NCBI GenBank assembly: GCA_018398765.1
Contig: JAHBMJ010005040.1
Coordinates: 1-64,000, forward strand
DNA from: Chromera velia
Lineage: Eukaryota; Sar; Chromeraceae
Length of the DNA stretch: 64,000 nt
Reading direction: 5' to 3'
Shown here: piece after piece, positions 21,453-40,643 of the stretch
How positions within the stretch are numbered: the first letter of the stretch is position 1
How the letters are laid out: every line of letters begins with the position of its first letter
Notes under the pieces: model-generated
Databases searched by the model: none
Seen by the model: only the letters and a program-made list of their open reading frames with translations
Told to the model about the DNA's origin: nothing
Translations under genes and position numbers: made by a program

Positions 21453-23194
21453 TTGTATCCGTGACCGTGACTGTGTGTGTGGTGTGTGTGTATCCGTGCC
21501 TCTGTAGAGCTGTCTGTAGTTTTTGCAAACCCCGCATCCCTCTTCCTCCTTCTCCCCTTTCTATGCTGACTGACATCCTTCTTTGCTGGCCCCCCCAACA
21601 ACGCCGCCTTCTCCTCCAGGAGCACCGCCTTCCCATTAAGCCCGAGGCCCACACTCCAAACAGACAACTGCCGGTATCTGCAGGCAGGCAGACAGACAGA
21701 CTACATCGTCTTTTCTTTCCTTTGATTTTTTCTTTCCCTTCTTTCAGAAGACAGACAGACAGACAGACTATATGGTTTGTTTCCCTCCTCTTCTTGACAA
21801 CAACAGACAAAAGAAATACAGAAAGACAGACGGACAGACAGACAGATAGACAGACACACAAACGCAGACAAAGCTAATTCATGCAACTGCATCCGAGTGC
21901 ACCAGCGCATACTCACACGTAGTCAACCACGCCATGCATCCATCCGAGCTGTCTGTCTGTCTGGTTCCCTGACCCCCACCGCGTGATCCAGCCACCCACA
22001 CCCACCCACCCACCTGAGTTGCACAATGACGTTTGACTTCAGCACGATTCTCTTCTTCTCCTCGTCTACCTGCACCCCCACGTCTGCCCTGTGCTTCCCC
22101 CGATAGTAGGGAGGGATAAGGTCCTCGTCAGACAACAAACGGAACTCACTGGACGTCTCCCAGTCCACACTCATACCCTGAGTGATGTTGGAAGGCAAAG
22201 TCCCGACAAGCACTTTCTGTGCCTGTGCGGCTACGGGCGACTGTCCCTTCTCGTCGAAGTGGTCGGTGTACCACCAGGACCCCTCGCCCGTCTCCGACCC
22301 GAAAGCGGAAAACAGGGGGCGCAGGAGGGACTCGGAGGAGGTTCGTGTTGAGGACAAAAAGTCAAGATCTGCCTCAGAGGGAGGTTCTGCAACTTTCGTA
22401 ACACTCTCCGTAAAGAGACGGACGAGTCTCGCCACCTCCTGGAGGACCTCTTCATTGTCCCTCTCTGCCTCTAGATCTGCTTGCTCAACCTGACGTGGAA
22501 CGGCGTTTTGGTCGAGCAACGTTCGGTGATTCATGCCTGGCACCAGGACGACGGAGGGCATGGAGGTATCCTTGTTTTCCCCTCTCTCTGTCTGTTCATT
22601 GAACACGTAGGCGTCCTCTGCCACCCGGGTGAGGCGGACGATGCCATCCAATTCTCCTCCAATCTCCAGAACCGGTAGTGGAAAGTCGATTTTGTTTTCG
22701 GTCTCACATCTTCGCGCTTGATCAGGAAGGATTCCGAGTGGGTGCTTCAACTCGCACTTGGGTTGGATCGAGGCTTTCTCTGCACACGCTCTCATTCCGG
22801 GTCGGAAACGAACACGCTGCAGAAAAGAGCTCAGAAGAACAACACCTGAGACGGGAGAACTTTTCAATTCTCCCCTTTCCCTGTCAATCCACTCCTGCAG
22901 ACCCACAGCACCTGCCTGCATGCCATGCTGAAGAAGGAAGACGTGTGCATTGGGATCCTCTGCCTTGATGTCACGGAGTCGGTCTGTCAGCTCCCCCCCT
23001 TTTCTTTTCTCCACCACCACTTGCTCAAACGTTCCCTTTCCCTCCAATTCTCTCTGTAGACCCTCAAGGAGAGCAGAGTACCCAGAGGCGGCACTCAGGT
23101 CATCCCGTCCCACAAGAAGCAAGTGCACCTTCAGCCCATCCACAGGAACGGCAAGAAAGGCAGCCGACAAGAGAAAAAAAAGAACCAGACGCAT
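20011..23194 (-). CDS. Secreted alpha/beta-hydrolase-like protein, nucleophile apparently absent
   Basis: Three exons (minus): 23194-22010, 21140-20738, 20225-20011; about 600 aa, phases consistent. ATG 23194 gives a signal peptide, MRLVLFFLLSAAFLAVPVDG. The first half has alpha/beta-hydrolase traits: a beta-strand VHLLLVGRDD, the strand-turn AHVFLLQHGMQAGAV where GxSxG is expected (residues 84-96), PVLEIGGELDGIVRLTR with the acid position (D183), and SVVLVPGMNHRTLLD with the His position (H223). The elbow reads HGMQ instead of a HSMG-type motif, so Ser is missing. The second half holds WWYTDHFDEKGQ, KPSWGPFWIWGYMDWEF and GNHYCKLVSPARAVEWILVD, which seem characteristic of one secreted family. 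The substrate is unknown. The gene is divergent from the membrane-protein gene at 24019. Confidence 0.75.
21362..21490. repeat. (GT)n microsatellite in intron
   Basis: GT/TGTA-rich repeat in the first intron of the hydrolase-like gene; (CAGA)n tracts follow to about 21860. Confidence 0.9.
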
Positions 23195-24018
23195 CACGAG
23201 AAGAGATAGGGACGAGGAAATGTCAAGCTAATGTCAGTCAGGAAAAAATCCCGTCTACAAGAGGAATAACGTCAAGTCGCTGTCTGCAGATTATCACTCT
23301 GAAGGCACAAATTAGGAAGGAGGCCCGAAGGACCCGCTGCGCTATTCGAATGGATTGAAAGGAGGTATTGAGTCCAGCATCAATTTGAAAACGGTGTCTC
23401 AAATTCAGAGTTCTTCTGTCAGCATGAGGAGAGAAAATCAGTCAACCGTAAATTCCAGAGATGCATGCCCGCAAGACATCACACGGACCTGCAGATCGAA
23501 TAGGGAAGGCTTGCTGGATTACTCTCTCTCTCTCTCTCTCTCTCCAAAGTCAACTTTAGAGATGGGAGTTCTCATGCTCATGCAGCTCTGATCAGACTCT
23601 AGCTGCCGTCTCCACTTTGTGCTGCAGAACGCATCGATCCGCGAGCCGTCTCTGCATGGGGGACGACATGCATGCGACGACGCGCGCGTGCGCGCCAAAA
23701 AGTTGAGGCGTTCATGCATGACCTCGCGCACACGCACGGGTGGACGCGCGCTAAAAAAAAAAAATCTTTTATTCATGCATTTCAGTTTCATGCGCATCAA
23801 AATGAAAGTTTTTTTTCATTCATGATGGATGAGTTCATCGATTAACGGCAAAACACTCGGTCGCCGTGCATGTGGAGTCCTCAGGAGTTGCTCCAAAACT
23901 TTCGGTATTAATACAGCACGGGAGCTACACTTGAAAAAGGGGGGGGACCCAAGCTTTTCTTTAAAGGTGCTCTTCAGCACTTCTTATCGTGTCCTTCTGA
24001 CACCAGAATTGAGACACC
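23195..24018. promoter_or_regulatory. Divergent intergenic region (about 820 bases)
   Basis: This separates the minus-strand hydrolase-like start from the proposed plus-strand membrane-protein start, so it should hold both promoters if the start at 24019 is right. It has a (CT)n run at 23521-23543, a CpG-rich patch with ATGCATGCGACGACGCGCGCGT-like sequence near 23670, and an A-tract near 23752. I can assign no defined factor site. Confidence 0.35.
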
Positions 24019-24578
24019 ATGGCGACTCCACAAGAGAAGACGAGAATTGCAGACCCCCCTTCAGGTAGTCTGGAGGGACCTGAAGAAGAAGGGAGGGTAC
24101 CAGAGGTCAGGATGGTGGGGAGATGAGACAGGAGGGCTCCCATGCTCGTATGTATGTATGTATGTATGTATGCCGTCTCCCATACTAACGAAGAAAAAGG
24201 ACCGCGACGCAGAACACTTTGCTTGTATACCCTTGATTCCCGTAATTTGTCTCACACAATTACGAAGTACTTCTATATAATATTCTCTATATACATACAT
24301 ATAAATGAGGGCCGCTCGCAAGAATTGACCGCAGACGATCTTCTCTCAACACGCAGTTTATCAGAATGCTCCGCATTTCCGCATCTCCAATTTTCAGGAT
24401 TTGGGCCCTTACCAGTTATTTTCTGATTTCGTTTGTGCCCCAATTCGTTGGCGCAATGGATTCTGAAGATCTTTCTGTTCCTGTTCTCTGCACACTCTTG
24501 CCTGTCTGTCTGCTCATAGCTGTGTGTCTGTCTGAAGGAAGGAAAGAAAGAAAGAAAGAAAGAAAGAAAGACACACAC

Positions 24579-24611
<33 letters not shown>

Positions 24612-25657
24612 AAAAGAAAGAAAAAAACAAAGAAAGACTGACAGAAAGAAAGAAAGAAAAGAAAGAAAGAAAGAAAGAAAGAAAGGAAGGAAGGAAGGAA
24701 GGGAAGGAAGGAAGGAAGAAAGAAACAAACAAAAAAAGAAAGAAAGCGAGAAAGGGTCTGGCTCTCTGTCTGGTGCGTTGCTTTGTGGACCGATTGGATC
24801 CTTCAAACATTGAATTGATTGCATTTGGATTCTGTACAATGCGATGAGCTCACGCCATTATTTCCTGCCTCCGATCCTCCTTTCCACTCTCCGCCCGTCC
24901 GCGTGCCACCTCTCTTGTCCATAGACTTTTTTTTTTCGCTGACGTCAAGGAGGCTTCTGTGTGAATTCATTCGACCTGTTCGTCGCATGCCGATTCATGC
25001 CTAAAAGTCAATATGTGTGTGTATGTGTGCATGCACGTATGCAGGGGAAGCTGCAGAAATTGAAGACGTTTCTGAACAGCAGCAAAAAGGGGACGGGGAA
25101 AGAGCCAGAATCAGAATCGGAGAACCGGAAAGCGCGAGAAGGAGAAAAAGGACTTGATGATGAGCATGCCGACGGGAACTTTCATGAAGATGTTCGACGG
25201 GGTGCCTCTGAAAGTTGCACTGTATGAATTTTTGGTTCACATGTTCCTTCCCTTCACCTTCATTCTCTTCTTCGTCCGACCGGGTGGATGGATCAAATTG
25301 AGGAACCAGCACTTTTGGGGACTGAAGGGGGGGAAGATCCTCGGGATTCCCTCAATGATGACAATCGCACAACACATGGCAAGCCTGCTGGTTGTTTTTT
25401 CTTTGTTCCCTTCAAAAGACTGAGATCGTTTTTTTGGAGACTTTTTGTCAAGCATCCCCCGATTTGCGTCCGCCGTTTTGTTCTCTTTTCCGTCTCCGTG
25501 TATCTGTGGGCTGGTGTCTTTATGTTGTCGTGCGTGTACAGAAATCTGTAAGATTGTGTGTGCGTGTGTGTGTGTGTGTCCGTGTGTGTCCGTGTGTGTC
25601 CGTGTGTGTCCGTGTGTGTCCGTGTGTGTCCGTGTGTGTGTGTGTGTGTGTGTGTGC

Positions 25658-25700
<43 letters not shown>

Positions 25701-26280
25701 AGCCATTCTGGGTGTGTGCCTAGGTGTCTGTGTCAGTGTTTTCTGGTTGTTGGTTTGCCCTCCTTCCCATATTTGTGAGAGACTCTTCGGTGCCTCTTAC
25801 GTCATATAGAATGAATTTGTGCATACATTTTTTCCCCTTCAGCGACAAGTGCCTGAAACATTCACTAGTCGTTTCTTCCTTAACTCAATGGATTCTCACA
25901 TCACTCCTCGGTGGCTTTCCTTGCATGGACAGGTCTGGATGGTCGTCTGGTTCACAGCTGTCTGCCTTATCCTCAAAGAGACGCGGCAGCAACTGTTTGA
26001 GACTTTTTGGACCCTCGACATTTTCTTTCTCTACCTCTGGCTGTCTGCAAGATGCGTCAGTCAGTTGCGATGTCCTGCATGTCCCTCTGTCACTGTCACC
26101 AGAAGGATAAAGAACATCTCTCTTGCTGCCTATCTTTCGGTCCGAAAGGGAAAGATAAAGATCATAAGGTCTGTCTGTCCCTCCGTCTGTTTCTTCCTTG
26201 CTCTCTCTTGCTTCATGTGGAAGTGTGTATGTGTGTGTGTGTATGTGTATGTGTGTATGTGTGTATGTGTGTGTGTCTAC

Positions 26281-26339
<59 letters not shown>

Positions 26340-26341
26340 AA

Positions 26342-26377
<36 letters not shown>

Positions 26378-26818
26378 ATAAGAGAGACGGAGGAGAAACA
26401 AGAAAGAGAGGCCGGGGAACGAATGCAGAAGTGTACCTCGCAGCGACCAACAGACAATCAAGAGATGAAAAAGCCTAGTGGTGCATGCATTCATGTATGA
26501 TACGTGCCTGCAGACCCAAATTGGGATGAAGCTTGCAACCAATCCGCGGATCTATTGTCTTTTCCGTAAGCAGCTGCTAACGGAGAAGCACAAGCGATCC
26601 CTGGAGGTGGCGTCCGGTTGGGTCGGTTGTTCGGAGCATTTTCTGGTTCATGAGCTTCTCTCGGCAGCCATTCGGTGTGGAGTCTTTGCGAGAGGTAACA
26701 GCGCGTGTTTGCTGCTGAGTCCTGCTGACAGGTTTGTAGTTTGATCTTCCAGACACACAGGAAGGCACATGGATGCAAATAGATAAGTTGACCAACAGTC
26801 AGAGAGCGAGAGAGAATT

Positions 26819-26855
<37 letters not shown>

Positions 26856-27719
26856 ACGTGCGGGCAAGAGAGAGACAAAAGATCGTTTGAAGATAGAGCT
26901 ATCAGCAAAACTCAAGAGTCTTTGGAGATACACGCATCTTTTTTTTTTCATTTTGCGTTGAAATTTGATCTGTCATTTAATCTGAAGCAAGCATTTCACA
27001 GGTATACAGACAGACAGAGGCACAGATGTGATGTCATGTGATGAGTCGAGTCGTGAGACTCTGAGAGGGCAGTGTCTGTTCTCAAGGTGACAGGTTCGTT
27101 TAAATGCAATCCCTCGATCTGTTTTTTGAAGGTACCCGATGATGATGCATGATCATGCCTGCATGCAGTTACGTTATTGATGAAATTCGATCAGACCCTC
27201 TTGCGGCCTCTCTGAGTCCCAACGGAACCTCCAGGCTGGGAAGGAAGTGTTCCGTGGGGGTGGACACCGTGACGGGCAAGGAGCACTTCCTCAGCGTTCC
27301 CGTTGAGCTGTTTGGACTCTGGGTGGTCAGAAAAACTGCTCGAGTCTCCGGGGAGGGCTCACAGCAACGAAAGGTGAGCGTTTCGCCGGCTCTTGCTTCT
27401 TTGTATTGTGAGCATGCCAGTGCATGTGCATGTGCCTGTGTGTGTGGGGGGGAGGTTGTGGGCGGGAAGGGAGGGGTTCGAAAGGATGGCTGCCTGGGAA
27501 GAGAAAAAGGGGTTTGGCCGACTGAATACTGAGGGACCTTCAGAAGCAGTCATGCATTCGTGAAAGAGCGAAATGGAAAAATGAAAAAAAGACCGCACTC
27601 TCTTCATGCCTCCAGGTCTTCTGGCCTTTCCGCCGGCTGGTCCTTCTGTATCTGTGTCCATCTGTCCGTCTGTCTGTTTGTCCATCCGTCTGTCAGACTG
27701 TCTATCTGTCCGTCTGTCG

Positions 27720-27755
<36 letters not shown>

Positions 27756-28504
27756 GCCTGTTTGTGGGTCTCTCTATTTGCCAGGCTGCCTACCTGCCTC
27801 CCCGTTTTTATCTCTCTCCGCCTGTCGACCCGTCTATCGGACAATCTTTCTGCCTTTCCCTATATCTGTGTACCAGTTCACTTTCGTAACTTTTTAAATT
27901 GTTTTGTTCTTCTAGCGAATGTTTGTTTTTCTCTCTGTGCTTTTGTGCGTATGCCTGTCTGTCTGCCGTTCTGTTTGAACATCTGTGTTTCTGCGTGCCT
28001 TTTTGTCGCATGATTTCAACGTGCATGCCAGAGTGTGTTCGTCTCTGTCCGTAGATTTGAAAGAAAAAAGACGACTGTGCGTGCCTGCAGATAGGTAAGG
28101 AGGTAATCGGTCTCACCTTCGGTATGGTGACTGGTGGAGTGCCGGTTTTACTGGTGCTCTTCAACCTGCGAGTCCTGCCTGCCAACCCGTCAGCGATTGT
28201 TGTGGTGGCATGCGCAGCCTTCATGAACTTCATGATCCCCTACAACTTCCTGGGACCTAACTGCTATGGCTGCATTCTGTATCTTTCCAGACTTCTTAAG
28301 GTAATTGAATGCGTCATACATGCATACATGTGTGCACTCACATGTCAGTGCTTCTATCGGTCTGCCCGGATCGAAAACTCATGCAGCTGGAACTGAACGG
28401 GTGCATTCTGTTTTTCTGTTTTCCATTGAATTGAAGGGTTTGCGTTTGCAAGGATGTATGCGAGTGCGCAAGTGTATGTTTGCGCACTCGCATGTATGAG
28501 CTCG

Positions 28505-28542
<38 letters not shown>

Positions 28543-28678
28543 GAAAAGAAGGGAGAAGAAGAAACATATAGTCTGCCTGTCTGTCGATCTGTGTCTGTCT
28601 GTCTGTCTGTCTGTCTGTCTGCCCGTCTGTCTGAGAGGATGATGGAGAGGCGAATTGTAAATAGCTGTCTGTGTCTAG

Positions 28679-28713
<35 letters not shown>

Positions 28714-29021
28714 TGTGTGCAGATTTTGAAAGCCCTGTCGGCAATGATTCGGATCAAAGTGGAGGACTCTCCCGAGAAGCTCTGGGGAGGGGAAGTACCG
28801 TTCTCCCGAGAGACGCAGATGATAGAATGTGACTTGGCGGGACCCTCTGACATGAAGGCGAAGAAGGAGAGGGAGATGCCGTTTGTCGATTTGAGCCTGA
28901 CAATGAATATAATTGCCTGGGGCCTCCTGAGAAAGTGGCTCGAGTACTTTGGCTTCGGGTTCTTTGTGCGCATGCAGGTTTGTGCACGTGGGCCTTTTTC
29001 CTCTTCCTTGCACTTGTGTGC

Positions 29022-29061
<40 letters not shown>

Positions 29062-30331
29062 CTATGAATGCACGTGTGTACGCAGGTCTTCTTCCTGCTT
29101 GTGCTCTTCGCACAGCTGGTTCTCGTTCTTCTGGTTGTCTACTGGGCAATCATCGGGGCCGATCTGTTCACGGATCTGCTCGGTGTAGCTGTCCAGGCAA
29201 GCTGGCTGGCTGGCTGCATGGCAAGAAGAGAGAAGAGATATGAATTCGAAAGAAACGAATGAATTGTCGAGGAAGGATTGATTGAAACGAATTGTCAGAT
29301 AGGTAATTGTCATCGCGCCAGAGAGAGCTGCAGAATGAAATCTGATACATCGTTGTGGACAGAGCTGCATCTAGAATTTTGCTTGTGTCCTCTGCGGATT
29401 GATGCGTGTGTTTCCACTAGCCGAGGTCCCGGTATTTTTCTTTCTTGTCCTACAATCAGGCGAGGCCCGGCAGGCACTGCTGCATGCATGCATACATGGA
29501 TGCGGGCAGATACGCATCGGTTGATCAGCACTTTTTTCCCTGTCTGGTCTTTTTCTCAAAGCTTTGCTTTTGTTTTTTTCCATTGCCTTACATTCTTCTT
29601 TGAATGGATTTGATTCCTTTCTGCACGCTTCCCAAATCGTCTCAATCCAAATTCTTGTAGAGCAACCATGCAGGCTGAACATCGATTTTGTTTTTATCTA
29701 TCTGCAGGTCGCATTCAACATTCTGATTTTATCCGCAGTCCTCTTCTATTCCATCGTCCTGGGCGTCCAGTGCAACAAACAGACCGTGATCATGAAGAAT
29801 GAAATTTTGAACCAAATGATCCGAAAAGAGCACTTTGTGAGTTCCAGGGTGGTGCAACAAAAAAGCCTCGACTCGTGTAGCATGGATGTGGAAGAAACAG
29901 AAGAACTTGGGGGAGGAAGAGGTGGGGAGTCGCGGCCGAGCGTTGGCATGTTGAAGATGCTGGCGCCGCAATTCAATGCTGTAGCACTGGCGGCTACGCG
30001 GAATAGTGCGGCGAATGTGCTGGGTCACAGTCCGAAGAGAGCGGAAAAGACAGAATCTGAGTCTGAACATGATCTTAATAAATTCAATGGTGACGGTGTG
30101 AGCGAGGCCACCAGTAAGGTCGAGAAAGAGAAGCAGAAAAAGAGCTTGGAGGAGATCGTTGAATTAGTTGAGATGAATGATGCCACTGACTTATTGCTGA
30201 ACAATCAGCTTTCTAGCCTGGACAACAAAGACTCGAGTTATCCTGTTTCACTTCTGGGGATCAAGCTTGAACCTGCCGTCCTCGTGATAATCATTCTGCA
30301 GCTGTTGGTGACCTGCGGTCTCTTGGCATAA
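24019..30331 (+). CDS. Large multi-pass membrane protein, unrecognised family
   Basis: Proposed exons: 24019-24064 (weak), 25080-25378, 25843-26055, 26514-26731, 27169-27373, 28091-28300, 28723-28977, 29085-29195, 29708-30331; about 726 aa. Exons 3-9 are secure by phase; the start is tentative (an alternative first exon could lie at 24366). Membrane segments are visible in VALYEFLVHMFLPFTFILFF, WMVVWFTAVCLIL, FWTLDIFFLYLWL, IGLTFGMVTGGVPVLLVLF, AIVVVACAAFMNFMIPY, VFFLLVLFAQLVLVLLVVYW and FNILILSAVLFYSIVLGV, plus a C-terminal tail-anchor-like AVLVIIILQLLVTCGLLA. A hydrophilic, charged region of about 150 residues precedes this last segment. Introns 2 and 8 appear to be GC-AG (GCAAGC). I do not recognise the family, and the topology suggests a transporter, receptor or organelle-membrane protein only in general terms. 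Confidence 0.7.
24536..24765. repeat. (GAAA)n/(CAGA)n/(GGAA)n microsatellites in intron
   Basis: Compound tetranucleotide repeats in the first proposed intron of the membrane-protein gene. Confidence 0.9.
25555..25697. repeat. (GTGTGTCC)n and (GT)n repeat in intron
   Basis: GTGTGTCC octamers repeat tandemly, then pass into (GT)n, in the second proposed intron. Confidence 0.9.
26222..26378. repeat. Inverted (GT)n/(CA)n followed by (GA)n
   Basis: A GT/TGTA run at about 26222-26276 is followed at once by its complement (ACAC) at 26280-26316, then by (GA)n. The GT and AC parts can pair into a long hairpin in the intron RNA. Confidence 0.85.
27655..27765. repeat. (CTGT)n repeat in intron
   Basis: Tandem CTGT with CCGT variants between exons 5 and 6 of the membrane-protein gene. 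Confidence 0.85.
28504..28715. repeat. (CTGT)n and (GT)n repeats ending at a 3' splice site
   Basis: Two (CTGT)n blocks are followed by (GT)n that ends eight bases before the exon at 28723, so a GT repeat takes the place of a polypyrimidine tract. Confidence 0.85.
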
Positions 30332-32057
30332 AATGCGACGGGGGGGATAGAGGGTCTCGAACTTGGCTAAGTTTCGTTGGTGGATATAGACCAAAATATT
30401 CTAGTAAAAACATACAGTTTTAGAGCATTGCTTTGATGGTGACTCTACCCCGTTATACCACGTTGTACAGCGTACTAGACAGCGTATCTGCGTCACATAT
30501 AATGTCATAAGACATTTATGAGTCTTCGTTTTTTACCATTTTTTTAAAAAAATAAATATTCATGTCTGTGAGACTTTTGAAGGGAGGTATTGAATTAAAA
30601 TGAATTGAATTATCTCAATGTGGTGATTAACGTTCGTCTCTAGGCTACTTTAGGCTAATGTACGTTAACTTGAAATACCAATTTAGAAAAATGTTAATTA
30701 AAAATTATGAAAAATTTAACGAAATGTAGAGTTTTTTTCAGAAAAAAAGAGCCAGTAGAAGTAAGTAGAAGCTAATTAAAAGACAGATTTAAAATTTATT
30801 TTAAAGAATGTTAAAATTTATGGGCCTAATTAATAGGGCTTAAACTTAAAATGTTATTTAAAAAAATAAAATAATAAAATAAAACTTAGAACAACATGCA
30901 TATTAAACGCATGCTACACAAGTACTAACAAGTTTGAAATTAGACTTCTAGACTGAACTGAAATTTACTGAATATATTTAAAATCATTAACTCTTAACAA
31001 GTAACATTTTTTGATATTTAGCGACGATGCGGTAAGAACTGCAACTATGACCGCTGTTACGGCGTTGTATGCCGCTGTGTCGTGGTGCTTTTATCGAAAG
31101 ACGAAAGGCTTTACTGTGTGCACTGCAGGTGTGCGATGGTAGTATGGTATCCGCATAGTGCCCCGCGTGGGACAGCGGGCTGGATCCGGATACCCTGGAC
31201 ATTAATTTGTGGCCATTCTATGCGTGCCTAGGCGTAGGAGACCAATCTAAAACCATCTCCCCCTTTCACTGACCATCCCGCCTGAGCATGAGGTGGGGGC
31301 GTCTCCCTAGCCAAGTAAGAGCAAACAACACATGCTGTTGCTACCTATCCGTTTACCCGTTGCTTTGTTTTCTAACAGCTTTTCTACTCATCTCCCACGC
31401 ACACTTTCTCACTACCAGAGTGTTGCATCGATTGACAGAAGTTCAGGTACCGTAGTTAGATACAGTCAGTCAGTCAGTCCATATGGAGCGTGAAAGAAAA
31501 CGAGCATGCAGATGAACAATGCATGAATGAGTGTATGCGTACAATCTCTGCATCCACGTACGCAAAGGGCGCCAGGCGGCGGCGGCGGCGTCCCCCCCCC
31601 CTCCACGGCGCACGCTCATCGGTCGGGGCCGGCCCAGGTCCTGTATGAAGGCCTGCAGAAAAGAAAAAGAAAGTCAAAGCATACAAATGGCCACAAATTA
31701 ATGTCCAGGGTATCCGGACAGGGTCCCGGCCGGCGCGCGGCGCCGCCGGCCGGCCGGCCGCGCCATAAGCACCCTTGCAGAATTCTGCTTGTCGGGGCTG
31801 CGGCAAGAATTTTAGGAGACGGCGTTGTGTTTTTTTCATGGCTTGACTAGAGACGAGGATGAAGGAGGGGATGGCTGCTTCGCGAAAATCCCTTGGAGAG
31901 GGACACATACTTGACGCAGGGAGCTGACAGGTCTAGCCTCTCTTCATTGCTCCTTCCTTGTGGTGCTGAATGTAGCTCGTGCGGTGCGTATGGTCCATCG
32001 CTTACTCACTAAGCTGTTTGTCCTCGTCATAACTGAAAAATTGTCCAGACCGTAAGA
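30332..32057. other. Intergenic, AT-rich with an inverted-repeat module
   Basis: 30332-31000 is AT-rich with no gene. 31185-31718 holds a perfect 33-base inverted repeat (listed separately), and 31728-31764 is an extreme GC-rich palindrome-like block. Open frames here share the translated string LMSRVSG only because of the inverted repeat. The last 300 bases before 32058 presumably contain the CARM1 promoter. Confidence 0.45.
31185..31718. repeat. Perfect 33-base inverted repeat with 468-base spacer
   Basis: 31185-31217 (starts TCCGGATACCCTGGACATTA) is exactly complementary to 31686-31718. Weaker pairing continues inwards (TATGC). This could be a non-autonomous element or the trace of an inverted duplication. 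Confidence 0.85.
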
Positions 32058-38661
<6,604 letters not shown>

Positions 38662-40643
38662 AGAAAGGTGTGCAGCACGTTGAACGGCAGGCTTGGTGCG
38701 TGAATGTCTGTTTGAAAGAATTGGCTCGTGGGTGCCGGCGTGAGTTTGACTGACCTTTTTTGTTTTGGTTGGCTGCTCAGTGTGGTGATTGATGCAGGAA
38801 GGGACAGGACAGGGCAGGGATCAAAAAACAATAACCAACATCTGCTTCTAACGGATGAATCTTGCCGGAAAGCTGGAAGAATCAAGCGGGGTTTTTCTGG
38901 CTGCTGTGTGTGTGGGCGTGACTGTGGGCCTAGTTTGGAACTGCCTTCTCTTTCTTGAGTGTGTTGTGTTCATTCCGGCTGCGTTTCTCTGTCTTTCTTT
39001 TCTGTCGTTGGTCTCGTGAGCAAACGCTACGCTGGAGTGAGGGGGGGATGAATGGAATGAGGCGCTGAAGACGAAAGGAATGGTAAGGGCAGGGTATCGT
39101 CTGATTGATCGTGTCTTTCTTTGTGAAGCAGAACTCGCGCCCCTGATCGAAGTGAGTGCGTACACGAGAGGAGTGGTTTGTGTCTGCTTGCATTCAATTA
39201 ACGCCACCTTTCAGCGAGGAGAAGTAAATACAGCAAGAAAAGGGGGGCACACAGAATTCACATACGCACACACATATACACACACGCACAAACGCAGAGA
39301 GAGAGAGAGAGAGAGAATGCTCATCTGAAAAATAAAACATAAATACACGCACGAACACAGAAAATACAAGCTGAAAGACGAAAGAAAGGAACGGACACAC
39401 GAACGAAGGAAAGAACGAGAGAAAGGCAGGAAACAGGGAAAGAAGAAAGAGAAGAAGACAAACAAAGAAAGGAAGGAAGAAAGATACAAAGAAGGAAAAG
39501 AAACAAACAAACAAACAATGAATGAATGAGTGAAAGAAAGAAACAAAGAAAGAAAGGAAGGAAGGAAGGAAGAAAGGAAGGAAGGAACAACGCTTGCATC
39601 CAGTGAGTCTAGTGTCAATGTTCAGCAAATCCTTCGAGGGGCGAATCTTATATTCAGAATGTTAATTGAATTCAGAATTCAATCATTGCAAGGCACTGAA
39701 ATGTATTGACGTCTTGTCTGAATCTCTGCCACACAAGAGGACATCAGTTTCAAATACAACGAAACCGATGCGCACATGCGAAGGTGCATGCAAGAGCGGA
39801 ACAAATAGTGGCGTTACACTGCCGTATAACTCAGACGTTCAACCAGGAAACTAGCTGAAACTATGTATGAGAGCCTTTTAAAGGTATATATTGTACATGA
39901 TTATAGCGGCACGAATGTCAGATATAGCTACACTCAGGCTTCAATAGATGATGCATGTTTTATGCACGAAACCTAGCTTGAAACGTTTAATTCATTTATT
40001 TGCTATTATAATATTATTCAATTAATTGTGTTTGAGAGTATTTCAAAGTTGAGATGAATTGAGATAGTTTGAATCTACAGTAATCTATAGGTTTGAATGT
40101 CAACTCCTAAATTTGGAAGTTCTAATCTATCTAATCTAGCATATTCTAGCTTCTAATTTGCCAATTAAGTATATTAGTATAATTAAAACTAGAAACTAGA
40201 CTAGAAATGGAAGCAAGTTTAATAAAATTCCCACTGAGATCATCATATTAAAAACTCAATGCACAATTAAAAGGTGTCAGACAAAGCTATATTTCTGTGT
40301 ATAAACATTTAACATTGTAAAACAGTATAGTAGTAAAGCTCGAATATGCAAATCAACGTACTACAATTTACGTCACTGTCATTCAGTGTATATGATAATT
40401 AAGACTTCTACATGGGTTTAAAAATACTAAAGGCATTTAAAATCGTAACGTACTTTTAGACGGCTTCAGTAGACTTTCAAGCTAGCTTTCAAGACATTGA
40501 TGACAAAACTGTGGCGGACTCTTTCTCTTCGACCTTAACTGGGAATCTGTCCCCCATGCCAACACTTCTGATCATACATTCCCTATCCGCCAATATGAAT
40601 CAAAAAATGTGTGTATGTGGTTCAGTTTGACACAATTTTGCCA
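38662..40643. other. Convergent intergenic region
   Basis: This lies between the 3' ends of CARM1 (plus) and the UPF0126 gene (minus). A purine microsatellite occupies about 39290-39590; 39650-40640 is AT-rich with stops in all frames. I see no gene. Confidence 0.5.
39296..39590. repeat. Purine-rich compound microsatellite
   Basis: (GA)n followed by degenerate GAAA, GAAG and CAAA units. The open frames across it are artefacts. Confidence 0.85.

Noticed and set aside
21265-21877. Open frames of TH, CV and TD dipeptide repeats
   Set aside because: They are dinucleotide and CAGA repeat artefacts in an intron.
24366-24641. ATG frame starting with a hydrophobic stretch, as an alternative first exon of the membrane-protein gene
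   Set aside because: It runs into microsatellite with no clear donor before the repeat; kept only as an alternative to the weak exon at 24019.
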